The translations under genes were made by a program, and so were the position numbers. 64,000 nt of DNA from Rheum nobile (taxonomy: Eukaryota; Streptophyta; Magnoliopsida; Caryophyllales; Polygonaceae), in NCBI GenBank assembly GCA_027886185.1, contig WOAB01000619.1, positions 9,424,001 to 9,488,000 of the forward strand, given 5' to 3'. Shown piece by piece: positions 25,150 through 35,453 of this stretch. The notes beneath the pieces are model-generated. The model was given only the letters and a program-made list of their open reading frames with translations, was not told where the DNA came from and made no database searches. Positions within the stretch are counted from its first letter, which is position 1. Each line of letters opens with the position of its first letter.

Positions 25150-26232
25150 CGGTCATGATATACTATTTAACAAACATTTCCCTCCTCGTGAGGGTTTCTC
25201 CCTCCGCCATGAGGGTTCCGGCTGCCGCTGTTCAGGCTTGTAGATCTGTGCTTCCCTTCCGCCTCTTCTGCTTTCCCACCGCTGCTCCTCCGTGGTCCGC
25301 CGCTGTACAGGTTTTCCTCTTCCTTCTTGTACAGGTTTCCTTCTTCGCCGCCTCCTCTTTTCCTGTTCTCGGCCGCCGTGGTCCGCCGCTGCTCCTGCTC
25401 GGTGGATTTGCTCCGATTGCCTCTGCCAATCCTCTACATGCAGTGCCTGATTCTGATCTGGTTGGCTCTGTTTTGTGCGTTTTTTGCCGTCTGGGTTGAT
25501 CTTGGTTTCGGCGTCTTTTTCAGCTTTGAGCGCCTTCGCCGGAAAGCTTATGGAGTTCGGATTAGGGGTTCTGTATTTCTCCCTGCGTCACCTGTTGCCG
25601 CCGGTTGTGCCGTCCCTGTATTTGGGCTTCTGTTCTTTTGGATATCGATCTTCTCCAGTGCCTCTAGGTCTTGGGCAATTTCAATTTTGAAGTTCTTATG
25701 GTCTTGTCCAGATTCCCCTTGTTTTAATTTCTTTGGTCTTGTTTGTTCTAGTTTTGTTGTTTCTTTTACTGTCTTGTCTGTACAGTTTGTTGCTTGTTTG
25801 TGGGTTGTTGACTCCTTTGGCCTGCCTTGTCCTTTATTTCAATCCGATGGATCTTATACAGTTCTTGGGAGTAAGCTTTTAAAACCAAGTATTGTTGATG
25901 ATCTTTTGGCTGTAAAGGATCTGGCTAGACTGGTTGTAGTTTTTCTTGATCTGTCTATTGAATCAATGACTGTGATAGGGAGTAAATCCTTAAAACCTAG
26001 CACAATCACTGATTTCTTAGATTCGAGAACTACTACTTGGGGTCTTTTTGGCTTATTTCTTAGTGTTTTGTTTTCTTTCCTTGCCTTGTTTGGCAATGGT
26101 GTGTCTTCCTTCTCTGCTCTTTGGGGGCCAGCTCTGTTTCTCTGTTGTTGTTGTAATGTTTCCTTGTTATATTTTATATAGTTGGTTCTTTTTCTAAACA
26201 AAAAAAACAAAAAAAACAAAAAAAAAAAAAAA
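25150..26232 (+). mobile_element. Poly-A-tailed sequence, possible non-LTR retroelement
   Basis: A pyrimidine-rich, GC-moderate block unlike its AT-rich surroundings ends in TTCTAAAC followed by an A-rich tail (26200-26232). Open frames (25155-25499, 25327-26181) are rich in Ser, Phe, Leu and Val and match no family I know, so they may be chance. Two imperfect copies of a segment of about 117 bp lie at 25860-25975 and 25976-26040. The layout suggests a truncated LINE or retroposed transcript. No convincing target-site duplication was found. Confidence 0.35.
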
Positions 26233-26592
26233 TATATATACACAACACTCCATCAATCAGCAATGAGCTATTGTAGCTAATTGTCATTTTTTTAAACAAA
26301 AAGGTAGAGAAACAATTGATTGATAAAAAAAAATACATTGTTTAAAAGTTAAGAAAAGTGGTGACAAGCTAGTTGGGTCATGTTCCAACATAACAAACAT
26401 GTATATTAATTTGTTAATAACTGAGTAATTGGACTCTTGTTATAGAGATGTAGAGTGATCTCAAACCAAATTAAGCCAGCCAACCATTGGCCCATGCCAC
26501 AAATTAAACACCCGATTTGTCGATCTAGATAGTTACGTACGCAAAATTAAAGTACAATAGCTAGCTCACTAGTTAGCATATATATATATATA
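26233..26592. other. Spacer without recognised features
   Basis: AT-rich sequence ending in a TA microsatellite (26577-26592) next to the left end of a MULE. I see no gene. Confidence 0.5.
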
Positions 26593-26898
26593 GGAGAAGC
26601 TTAACATAAGGACAATATATTAGGAGAGAACTAAGAAATAACCTGAAGCGTTGATTAGCAATCGATCGAACGACTGAGATAAAAGCGCTTACCACGCTTT
26701 TTCTGAATTCTCCTTTCAGAATTCTCCCCCCAAAAAACCCCAAATTTACAGACTCTTTTCTCTCTCTCTCTCTCTCTCAAACTCATACTCTTCTCTTTCT
26801 CTCTCAACAGTCATCTGTGAAGTAGTTGCAGAGTAAGATGGATAGCTGAGAGTAGTAGCTGGAGAGGGGGGAAGAAGGGAAGGATTTAGGTCTCAAAT

Positions 26899-27330
26899 GT
26901 GATGGGAAGCGGTTTCTCTCACCCGATTCCATGCTTTAAGTCGGAGCACGCCGCGGCTACGACGGCGAATGACCCGGAGGTCCTCTTCACGGCGGAGCAG
27001 CCTCTTGACGAAACCCTAGGTCACACCTTCTGCTACGTTCACTCTTCTGCTCGCTTCCTTTCCCCCACGCCTTCCGATCGCTTCGTCTCTCCCTCCCAAT
27101 CCCTCCGCTTTTCCCCTTCCCACGAGAGATCTGACCCGAAGCCGCCTAAATCTGGGCTCCCGCCCCACGAAACCGGGTTTCACACTATCTCCGACGCGTA
27201 TGTTAGCGCCAACACTGCCACTCCCAGAACTGTCCTCCAACTTGATGGTATTTACGATGATGCCACTGACATCCCCTCCACTGGTGGATGTGGGAGCATC
27301 GTTAATGGCTTTGAGAGCACTATATTGTTT
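26899..27330 (+). pseudogene. Captured 5' fragment of a POL/PLL-type protein phosphatase 2C
   Basis: The frame starts MMGSGFSHPIPCF and has LDETLGHTFCYVHSSARF, DRFVSPSQSLRFSPS, SANTATPRTVLQLD and GSIVNGFEST, which I recognise as the N-terminal regulatory region of POLTERGEIST-like PP2Cs. Homology ends near 27325, well before the catalytic domain, so no phosphatase activity can be encoded. A CT-rich leader (26755-26810) like a plant 5' UTR is included. This is probably a genomic capture by the surrounding MULE. Confidence 0.75.
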
Positions 27331-27420
27331 TCGTTAAATCGATTTCTTTTTCATGAATAGGCCATTTTTTGTGTCGTCACGTTCTTTTTCTTGTTCAATT
27401 TGGGCATTGTTGTCAACCTT

Positions 27421-28132
27421 GAATGGCTCGGTTCGGGCATAAGACGAGAAGGCTGAAGTTGGAGTTGCTTTAAGTGTTTCTAGTTATTTATTTAATTTAG
27501 AAATCAATTAAATTAGCTAAGTTAGTGGGTAAACTAGTGCTAGATTAATAGCATTTTCTTTATTAATTAAATTAGCTAAGTTAGTGGATTAGTTAGTGGG
27601 TAGAGTTAGTGCTAGAATATTAGCATTTTCTAGCATTTTCTTTAATTCACTTTTGTAGCCTATTTAAGGCATGTTTCCCATCATTTGTAAGGTAAGCTTG
27701 AATTGAGAAAAAACAGATTTGTTTGAATTCCAAGCTTCACGTGAATGATGGCTTCTTGGTGTGTCATATCCTAGAATGCTTAAGTTCTTGTTTTGGTGTG
27801 TCATATCCAAGACGCCCTTTGGTGCGTCATATCCAAAGAAGGTTGTTTGATCTTGGTGCGTTACATCCATGGTCAATCAATATCTTCTCATATTTCTTGG
27901 TGAGTTGTATCCGAGGATTGTGAGTTGCCTATCCCAAACTCTTCAAGATCATACTTGAAGAGTTATATCCCAAACTCGTCTAGAACCGTCTAGAAGAGTT
28001 ATATCTTTCTCTTTCCAAAAAGAAACACAAAACATATCAACTCTGAGCATTTTGTCGGGACCTTGCTAAACAAAGTCTCGTCACCCTTCACCTTGTACTG
28101 ATTTGGATCCTGGCATGTGCTTGAGCACAACA
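27421..28132 (+). mobile_element. TRIM-like LTR, plus-oriented copy (5' truncated)
   Basis: It matches the LTRs at 28133-28845 and 29218-29938 in inverse orientation but lacks their first 20 or so bases. It ends GAGCACAACA like them. It contains several degenerate copies of TTGGTGTGTCATATCC. With the next LTR it forms an inverted repeat with arms near 690 bp. Confidence 0.8.
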
Positions 28133-28845
28133 TTGAATCCAAATCAGTACAAGGTGAAGGGCGACGAGACTTTGTTTAGCAAGGTCCCGACAAAATGCTC
28201 AGAGTTGATATGTTTTGTGTTTCTTTTTGGAAAGAGAAAGATATAACTCTTCTAGACGGTTCTAGACGAGTTTGGGATATAACTCTTCAAGTATGATCTT
28301 GAAGAGTTTGGGATATGCAACTCACTATCCTCGGATACAACTCACCAAGAAATATGAGAAGATATTGATTGACCATGGATGTAACGCACCAAGATCAAAC
28401 AACCTTCTTTGGATATGACGCACCAAAGGGCGTCTTGGATATGACACACCAAAACAAGAACTTAAGCATTCTAGGATATGACACACCAAGAAGCCATCGT
28501 TCACGTGAAGCTTGGAATTCAAACAAATCTGTTTTCTCTCAATTCAAGCTTACCTTACAAATGATGGGAAACATGCCTTAAATAGGCTATAAAAGTGAAT
28601 TAAAGAAAATGCTAGAAAATGCTAATATTCTAGCACTAACTCTACCCACTAACTAATCCACTAACTTAGCTAATTTAATTAATAAAGAAAATGCTATTAA
28701 TCTAGCACTACTTTACCCACTAACTTAGCTAATTTAATTGATTTCTAAATTAAATAAATAACTAGAAACACTTAAAGCAACTTCAACTTCAGCCTTCTCG
28801 TCTTATGCACGAACCAAGCCATTGATGGGATCCATATTCACATCA
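28133..28845 (-). mobile_element. TRIM-like LTR, minus-oriented (3' LTR, inner end truncated)
   Basis: On the minus strand it starts TGATGTGAATATGG directly after a polypurine tract (AAAGGAGGAGAGGA, 28846-28860) and is cut before the terminal GAGCACAACA. It meets the plus-oriented copy almost head to head with a few bases between. Confidence 0.8.
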
Positions 28846-29217
28846 TCCTCTCCTCCTTTGATAGGATTCGACCTCGAATCTTCATTGTCTTCTGCAAGGA
28901 AAGGCTTCGAAGTTCCTTCTTCAGCTCGGCCATCAGTTTCCAGAAAATAGGTCTGTCTTCAACTGGATCGTTATCTCTCGTCCGGAATCGGAATTGAGTG
29001 ATTCCAAAGCCCAGAGTTAGATCTTGAAGTCTAGTTTATTCCCTCAAAATTTCAGAATTGTTTGGGCGGGGAATAAACAGATATGCCTGTTTTACTGAGA
29101 TGCTGTTGAAAGATCCGGGATGGAAATCTTGGCTGACCTTCTCTTGCTTCAATGACTTGGCTCTTGCTTCGACGCACCGATGAGGGTTCCTTCGCCTTGA
29201 ATGGCTCTGATACCAAA
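28846..29217 (-). mobile_element. Short internal region of a TRIM-like element
   Basis: Only 372 bp between two LTRs, with a polypurine tract at 28846-28860 and a TGGTATCAGAGCC primer site (29203-29215, minus). No coding capacity. This is the structure of a terminal-repeat retrotransposon in miniature, although its LTRs (about 720 bp) are longer than usual for TRIMs. A small LARD/SMART-type element is an alternative name. Confidence 0.75.
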
Positions 29218-29938
29218 TGTTGTGCTCAAGCACATGCCAGGATCCAAATCAGTACAAGGTGAAGGGTGACGAGACTTTGTTTAGCAAGGTCCCGACAAAA
29301 TGCTCAGAGTTGATATGTTTTGTGTTTCTTTTTGGAAAGAGAAAGATATAACTCTTCTAGACGGTTCTAGACGAGTTTGGGATATAACTCTTCAAGTATG
29401 ATCTTGAAGAGTTTGGGATAGGCAACTCACAATCCTCGGATACAACTCACCAAGAAATATGAGAAGATATTGATTGACCATGGATGTAACGCACCAAGAT
29501 CAAACAACCTTCTTTGGATATGACGCACCAAAGGGCGTATTGGATATGACACACCAAAACAAGAACTTAAGCATTCTAGGATATGACACACCAAGAAGTC
29601 ATCATTCACGTGAAGCTTGGAATTCAAACAAATCTATTTTTTCTCAATTCAAGCTTACCTTACAAATGATGGGAAACATGCCTTAAATAGGCTACAAAAG
29701 TGAATTAAAGAAAATGCTAGAAAATGCTAATATTCTAGCACTAACTCTACCCACTAACTTAGCTAATTTAATTAATAAAGAAAATGCTATTAATCTAGCA
29801 CTACTTTACCCACTAACTTAGCTAATTTAATTGATTTCTAAATTAAATAAATAACTAGAAACACTTAAAGCAACTCCAACTTCAGTCTTCTCTTCTTATG
29901 CACGAACCGAGCCATTGATGGGGTCCATATTCACATCA
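29218..29938 (-). mobile_element. TRIM-like LTR, minus-oriented (5' LTR)
   Basis: Complete copy of 721 bp, minus-strand ends TGATGTGAATATGG and GAGCACAACA, next to the primer-binding site. It differs from the copy at 28133-28845 by scattered substitutions and a short deletion near 29755. Confidence 0.85.
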
Positions 29939-30175
29939 GGATGAGTGGTGGTAAGAGGTGAGGATTTTGGGACTGGATATCTACGAGTAGGGATCCGAAG
30001 AGGGAAGATGAGGAGTGTCGTGAAGCTGGACGTGGATTTGGTTGAGAGGGTTGCGGAGTTGGGGGCTGCTGGGCTGCCTTTCCAGGTGTTGTACTACCCT
30101 CCCTTGCTACTCCAGAGTTTGTGGTTGCAGCGGCTCGTGTTGAGGCTGTAATGAGGACTCCTCCCAGGGAAGGAC
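29939..30175 (+). pseudogene. Captured fragment of an auxin response factor (ARF10/16/17-like)
   Basis: The plus strand encodes GYLRVGIRR, then AAGLPFQVLYYP. After a one-base shift it continues ATPEFVVAAARVEAVMRT. This is the auxin-response domain region following the B3 domain in ARF10/16/17-type repressors (family pattern PFEVVYYPRASTPEFVV). The frameshift and short length make it non-functional. It lies between the TRIM-like element and the 90-bp array of the MULE. Confidence 0.6.
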
Positions 30176-30210
30176 TCCGATTCATAATAAACTGATTGGG
30201 CTGCCTTTCC

Positions 30211-30885
30211 ATGAACTGTCATTTAAGTATCCTTGAACGTTTGTACTAATGTCATTGAACATGAATGTAAAAGGCTGGAAACAATTGAGAGAAAAAGTCC
30301 ATGAACTGTCATTTAAGTATCCTTGAACGTTTATACTGATGTCCTTGAACATGGATGTAAAAGGCTGGAAACAGTTGAGAGAAAAAGTCCATGAACTATC
30401 ATTTAAGTATCCTTGAACGTTTGTACCGATGTCCTTGAACATGGATATAAAAGGCTGGAAACAGTTGATAGAAAAAGTCCATGAACTGTCATTTAAGTAT
30501 CCTTGAACGTTTGTACTGATGTCCTTGAACATGGATGTAAAAGGTTGGAAACAGTTGAGAGAAAAAGTCCATGAACTGTCATTTAAGTATCCTTGAACGT
30601 TTGTACTGATGTTCTTGAACATGGATGTAAAAGGCTCGAAACAGTTGAGAGAAAAAGTCTATGAACTGTCATTTAAGTATCCTTGAATGTTTGTACTGAT
30701 GTCCTTAAACATGAATGTAAAAGGCTGGAAACAATTGAGAGAAAAAATCTATGAACTGTCATTTAAGTATCCTTGAACGTTTGTACTGATGTCCTTGAAC
30801 ATGAATGTAAAAGGCTGGAAACAATTGAGAGAAAAAGTCCATGAACTGACATTTAAGTATTCTTGAACGTTTGTACTGATATCAT
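30211..30885. repeat. 90-bp tandem array (about 7.5 copies)
   Basis: The phrase ATGAACTGTCATTTAAGTAT recurs at 30211, 30301, 30391, 30481, 30571, 30661, 30751 and 30841, an exact 90-bp period with few substitutions. As 90 is divisible by three, the minus strand keeps a long but artificial ORF. It lies next to the right TIR of the MULE, where subterminal repeats are expected. Confidence 0.95.
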
Positions 30886-31068
30886 CTGTACAAACACGCG
30901 ATGGCTTCTTTTTTTTTACTTTACACGTGTGCTTATCAGCCTCTACCAGCTAGCTTATGTGGATGGTTGTGATTTGTTCTTAGTTCTCTCTTAGGGAATA
31001 ATTCTCACAAGAACCGCACCCTATATATGTATATAGATAGATAGATCGAGTTAGTTGATCGAATTAAA

Positions 31069-31910
31069 ATGTCAAAAGTACATCCCCATGAGTCGTCGAC
31101 AATTACAGATTGTATTGGGAAGGAGGAGGAAGAACAAGTACAACAAGTATACACGATATGGATGAAATCTCTGATACTTGGAGGCAAAGGTTGTACTGTG
31201 TACGACTCCAAGGGATGCCTTGTTTACCGGGTGGACAACTACCACTCCAAATCCACCACCGAGCTCGCTCTAATGGATTCCCGTGGCAAACTCCTATGCA
31301 CCCTCCTCAGAAAGGTACGTACATAAGCTATTAAACATATACCTACACTACATATATAATGTTACATACATTCAATGATATGTATAAAGGTAGCCAGCTA
31401 GCTAATGTCAATGCAATATAATTTGGGGCAGATTTTCAAGCTATGCGGGATTTGGGAGGGATATAGATCTTCATCATCATCATCGTGCACTACCAGCACC
31501 ATGTTAAAACGTCGTCCTTGGTTCCGAGTCCAGAAGCCGGTCTGGAAAGTATTTTAAAGCAATTGTGAGGTTAACATCATGGTGGATGAAGAAGGCGGCA
31601 AGGGCGATGATGATTAGACTTCACGACGACTAGCCCTGCCCTGCAGGATCCGCCCTGCTGCACACAAAACTAATAACAAGAGGGAGCATTTCAAATGGTC
31701 AGGTAGAGCAGCAGATGCTAATTGCACAATTGTGGATAGCCGAGGAGGGGTCCTTGCAGAGGTCAAATTAAAAGAAAGCAATCGGCAGAGGGCGTTGTTT
31801 TGGGTGAGGACGTGTCCACCATGATGTTCCACCCAACTCTTGATCCTTCCCTTATTATCTCCCTCCTCCTTTCTTATGCCGTTCTTTTCTCCCATATCTG
31901 AATCTAATCC
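31069..31910 (+). pseudogene. LURP-one-related (LOR/DUF567) gene, decayed
   Basis: Exon 1 (31069-31314) encodes MSKVHPHES and then VYTIWMKSLILGGKGCTVYD and YRVDNYHSKS, diagnostic of LOR proteins (tubby-like C-terminal fold; plant defence-linked family). The donor GTACGT is at 31315 and the acceptor CAG at 31429-31431. Exon 2 starts IFKLCGIWEGY, keeps RPWFRVQKP, then meets TAA at 31555. The C-terminal half is recognisable in other frames (CTIVDSRGGVLAEVK, then VLGEDVSTMMFHP). At least two frameshifts separate the pieces. The first half is well preserved, so inactivation may be recent. A Pack-MULE end lies 48 bp upstream, probably within its promoter/leader. Confidence 0.75.
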
Positions 31911-32094
31911 ACATCCACCCACCATTATATTTATATATATAAATTATTCCATCCTGCATCGATCTACCTCTACTCATCTTCTCCATCTTTTTTCTTTGAA
32001 TGAATTTGATCGCTCTTTTTATTCTCCCATCTCCTTTAATTGATTGCACTTAATTCGTAGATCGATCATATATATATTCACCATTACTGAATTT

Positions 32095-33854
32095 GAGGAA
32101 CGCTCCGGTAAAACGGGAGTTACGGTAAAACGAAAGTATTAATCTGGAGCGTTGGATTGATGGTGATGGATGGTTGGATGATTGAGCCTTACAATAGATA
32201 TGGTAGGAGTGTAACCACCAAATCTACTCAAATAAGGTAATTATTTAATTTTTAATTAGGAATATCGATTCTGCTGATACATTTTCTTCTTCTTCAACGA
32301 TTTTTCAGCGTTTATGAATATCGATCACGTCTTTATGAATATCGTTCATGCATTTATGAATATCGATGGATGTGAATATCTCCACTTAAAACATGAATAT
32401 CACCACTTGATTGTTTTAGCGTCCTAATGCTTTGCAAATTCGTAGATTTGTAAATTTGTTCTTGTTGCTTTTGTCATTGTTTCTTAAATATCGTTCATAT
32501 TTGTATGAATATCTTTGTTTAATATGTGGATATCACCAATTAAAGACATGAATACCACAACTTAAACTATGAATATCACCACTTAATAATATATGAATAA
32601 CACAATCAATTACATGAATATCATAATCAATTACATGAATATCACACTCAAGTACATGATTAACATAACTCAATTCATGAATATCGATCACTACCAATTA
32701 CATTAATAGTACCACCCAATTACACGAATATTAACACATATTACATGAACATCACCCCCGATATTGTGAATATTACATGAATATCACCATTCAATTCATG
32801 TATATCAATGACCAACAACTCGTACAACACCATCATCAAGCAGAATCTGATTCCACATATTAATATTATTATAATGAATAACACCAAAGAGAAACTGAAT
32901 ATCAAATATACAATATCTTAAACATAAATATCAAAACACACAAATTGTAACACTGTGACCATGAATATCATAATGCAAAATACGAACATCAACATTAGAG
33001 TAAAAAGCCAAAAAGATTTATGGTTTTTTTGAATTAGGGATCCTTTAATGCGGCCACCAGAGCCACCCTCCTCGCCACCGCCGCCTCATTCTCCGTCGGA
33101 AACCTTATGCACACACAACCAAACCCACACCCCACCGGCTCCAACCCACATCGAACCACCACACTGAGCCCACACCAGATTCACCGAACCAACCAAGCTC
33201 GACCACCACCACGCAACTGCTGCATCCTCACCGCTAGCCCCGCGCCGAATCATGTCCCGTAACCCACTTCACCAACTCCGCCAATGCCCAGTTCTGAGCC
33301 GTCTGCGAATAGTTTATAGAACACAATCAAACACACAAAAAGAAAAGAAGACATCAACAAAGGCCAAAGAAACACAAACCTCACCCCGAAAAAATGTTTA
33401 GAAACGAGAATCTGAAAGAATATTGGTTATATACACTGAAATTTGATTTTAGGGTTTTTACAGCACTAGCGATACGATAGGTACCTTGGAGACGATTCGA
33501 CTGGAATGAGAGAGGTCCCGGAGACGAATGATTAGAACTTTGTCCGCTTGGATATTGTCGGCGACGAAAAACGCTCCCGGAGAAGATGAAGGTTCATGGC
33601 GAAGAGACGAGAGAGAGTAACCGAGAGAGGAAGAGTAATCGGGAGAGAGAGATGGTGAAAGTAAAATAGGAAGTTGAATCAACCGTTTGATTGTGGGTAA
33701 AAAAATCCATAAATTAACTCAAATTAGATGTGGTCACTCTCATAATATCACCATGCACCCATTTACTTTCAATCACAGCCGTTGCTTTATTTGTAATCCA
33801 ATGACTTTAATTAGTACTACCATTTTACTCTAAGAAGTTGTTAGAACCAAATTC
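32095..33854. mobile_element. Non-autonomous MULE with 10-bp flanking repeat
   Basis: The direct repeat TACTGAATTT occurs at 32085-32094 and 33855-33864. The two ends are inversely similar over about 150 bp (for example GTAAAACGAAAGTATTAATC with GTAAAATGGTAGTACTAATT, and both then reach GTTGGATT/CATTGGATT). Inside are a subterminal array of ATGAATATCAC (32330-32990) and a Pro/Ala-rich CCACC segment (33050-33330) that could be a captured exon, but I cannot identify it. No transposase. Confidence 0.7.
32330..32990. repeat. ATGAATATCAC degenerate array
   Basis: Around 25 loosely spaced copies of (C)ATGAATATC(AC/GAT) in AT-rich sequence. It lies at one side of a small MULE and resembles the subterminal arrays of the other MULEs here in style but not in motif. 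Confidence 0.7.
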
Positions 33855-34106
33855 TACTGAATTTAATACAAATTAAAGCAATTAACTTCGTATAGAGGAG
33901 AGGGGATCAAATGAGTATGACTCTTATTATAAGCAGAGAGTACACATCTGCACCGTCCATCTCCCACGATCGTGCGGCTCGTGTTTTATTTGCGTTTGAG
34001 ACTTTTAAGATTAGAAAAGGACAGTTTTGTCATTTTCTCTCATATCCTTCATTCTACAGTAACCCTCCCTCCTTCTCCCCCAGCCCAACGGCGCCGCCTC
34101 CCCCAC

Positions 34107-35448
34107 TGATAAGCACTACTTTGTAGGGCTTAACTAAGAGTTATTAGAGGTTTTATTGGTGCCATTCAGGTAGATTTAGACACATTCTTGTGTATGGCGT
34201 TTGGAGGCGAAGTTGGTGTTTTTGGAGGTGTTTGAGCTACTTTGGATATCATGAAGACACTGAGGAAGGAAGCCATCAAGAGAAGACGCCAAGGAGTGAA
34301 GAGGAGACGGGTTGATGCAAGGCAAAGGACAAGAATGTCGAGCATTAACCGTGATCACGGGCATGGGTGCCGCGATCGCGGGCCTCGGAGCATGTCGAGA
34401 GTTTTCTACGGGCGCGGAGAGATTGAAGGGCGCGGAGCCACATGGGCCGCGATCAAGGTCCACCACCCGCGATCGCGGGTCTGACACGGCAGGAGCTCGG
34501 ACTTATTCCGAATTATCTTTTTAGTTTTATTTTGCCTTTTTCTTATTTCTATTTCAGTTATTTTTCTTAATGGGCTAGGTCATTTGTTAGGGCCCTATAA
34601 ATACTCTCCTTATGCATTAGGGTTAGGGTTCCACTCTTTAGAGACAAGTTCTAGTTTTTGCAATTTCAATTCATCGTTGTTTTATTTCTTTTGAAGTTTC
34701 TACCATGACTATGAGGAGCTAAGCCTCTTTGGCTTAGTCTGGCAATGGAAGATTAAGTTTTGATTATTGGTTGTGAGGTTATGTTCCCTTTCTTAATTCC
34801 TATTGGATTATATTATCTCTTCTAAGCTTATTCCATTGGATATCATTGATTGCACTAGCCCGCGCAACTAGTTGTTGTTGGTGATTTTCATATTGCTAGG
34901 ATTAGGAAACTGTTGGGCTAACGTCCTATTCCGCTGTAGCAACTACAATTTACATGCTCTGGTTGAAATTGTTCTATTGTAGGGAGAGATAATTATATGG
35001 TAAATGCATCTGAGCGAGCGTTCTGTGTATCCTGGTTAATTCTTATTTGTATTGCTGCCTTTGGGTTGAACCTTTAGTGGTACTAGGGTTATTCATTGGT
35101 AAGGGTTCTTTGTGGAAGGTTTCCCTCTGAATCTACACAAGATCGGGACAGGAATAATCATAGGAAGGAATTGGAAGTAATCTAGGATCAACCAACCAAA
35201 ACTTAAGTGGAAATTGCCTGGCTAAGTGTTTTCTCACATTTGATTGCATATTATTTATTCTGTTTTATTTCTTACTTGATTTAAACCTCACAAACCCCCC
35301 TTATTACTGCTATTCGATTGGTATTCGATTTGTGATAAGAAAATAGACGCTTGTGATTCTCTTGGGATTTCGACCCTTGCTTGCTTACTATACTAGTTTG
35401 AAAGTTGAGGTTTACTTTGATTTAGCATAACGACCTTAGGCCACGTCA
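34107..35448 (+). mobile_element. Solo LTR, Tat/Athila-like, inside the Pack-MULE
   Basis: Starts TGATAAGCACTACTTTG and ends CCACGTCA, with the 5-bp TSD CCCAC at 34102-34106 and 35449-35453. It is 1342 bp with a TATA box CTATAAATA at 34595-34603. Three to four CCGCGATCGCGG-type units lie upstream of it (34360-34480). The 3' region has the phrase TTGGGATTTCGACCCTTGC, like other Tat/Athila LTRs. No internal domain. It interrupts the arogenate dehydratase fragment. Confidence 0.85.
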
Positions 35449-35453
35449 CCCAC

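Larger units (their letters stand above)
26593..31020. mobile_element. Pack-MULE with PP2C and ARF gene fragments
   Basis: The left end (GGAGAAGCTTAAC... then GAGAGAACTAAGAA at 26624) and the reverse complement of the right end (GGTGCGGTTCTTG... then GAGAGAACTAAGAA at 30979) form imperfect TIRs. Inside are fragments of two unrelated host genes (26899-27330 and 29939-30175), a nested inverted TRIM-like LTR cluster and a 90-bp array. Both flanks are TA-rich, so the 9-bp TSD cannot be defined reliably. The right end lies 48 bp before the start codon of a LURP-one-related gene. Confidence 0.55.

Noticed and set aside
27664..29686. Repeated 65-70 codon frames (MNSKLHVND and MTMDVTHQD types)
   Set aside because: All lie at equivalent positions in the three TRIM-like LTRs and derive from a short repeated motif.
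30182..30622. 146-codon minus-strand frame
   Set aside because: A product of the 90-bp array, whose period is a multiple of three.
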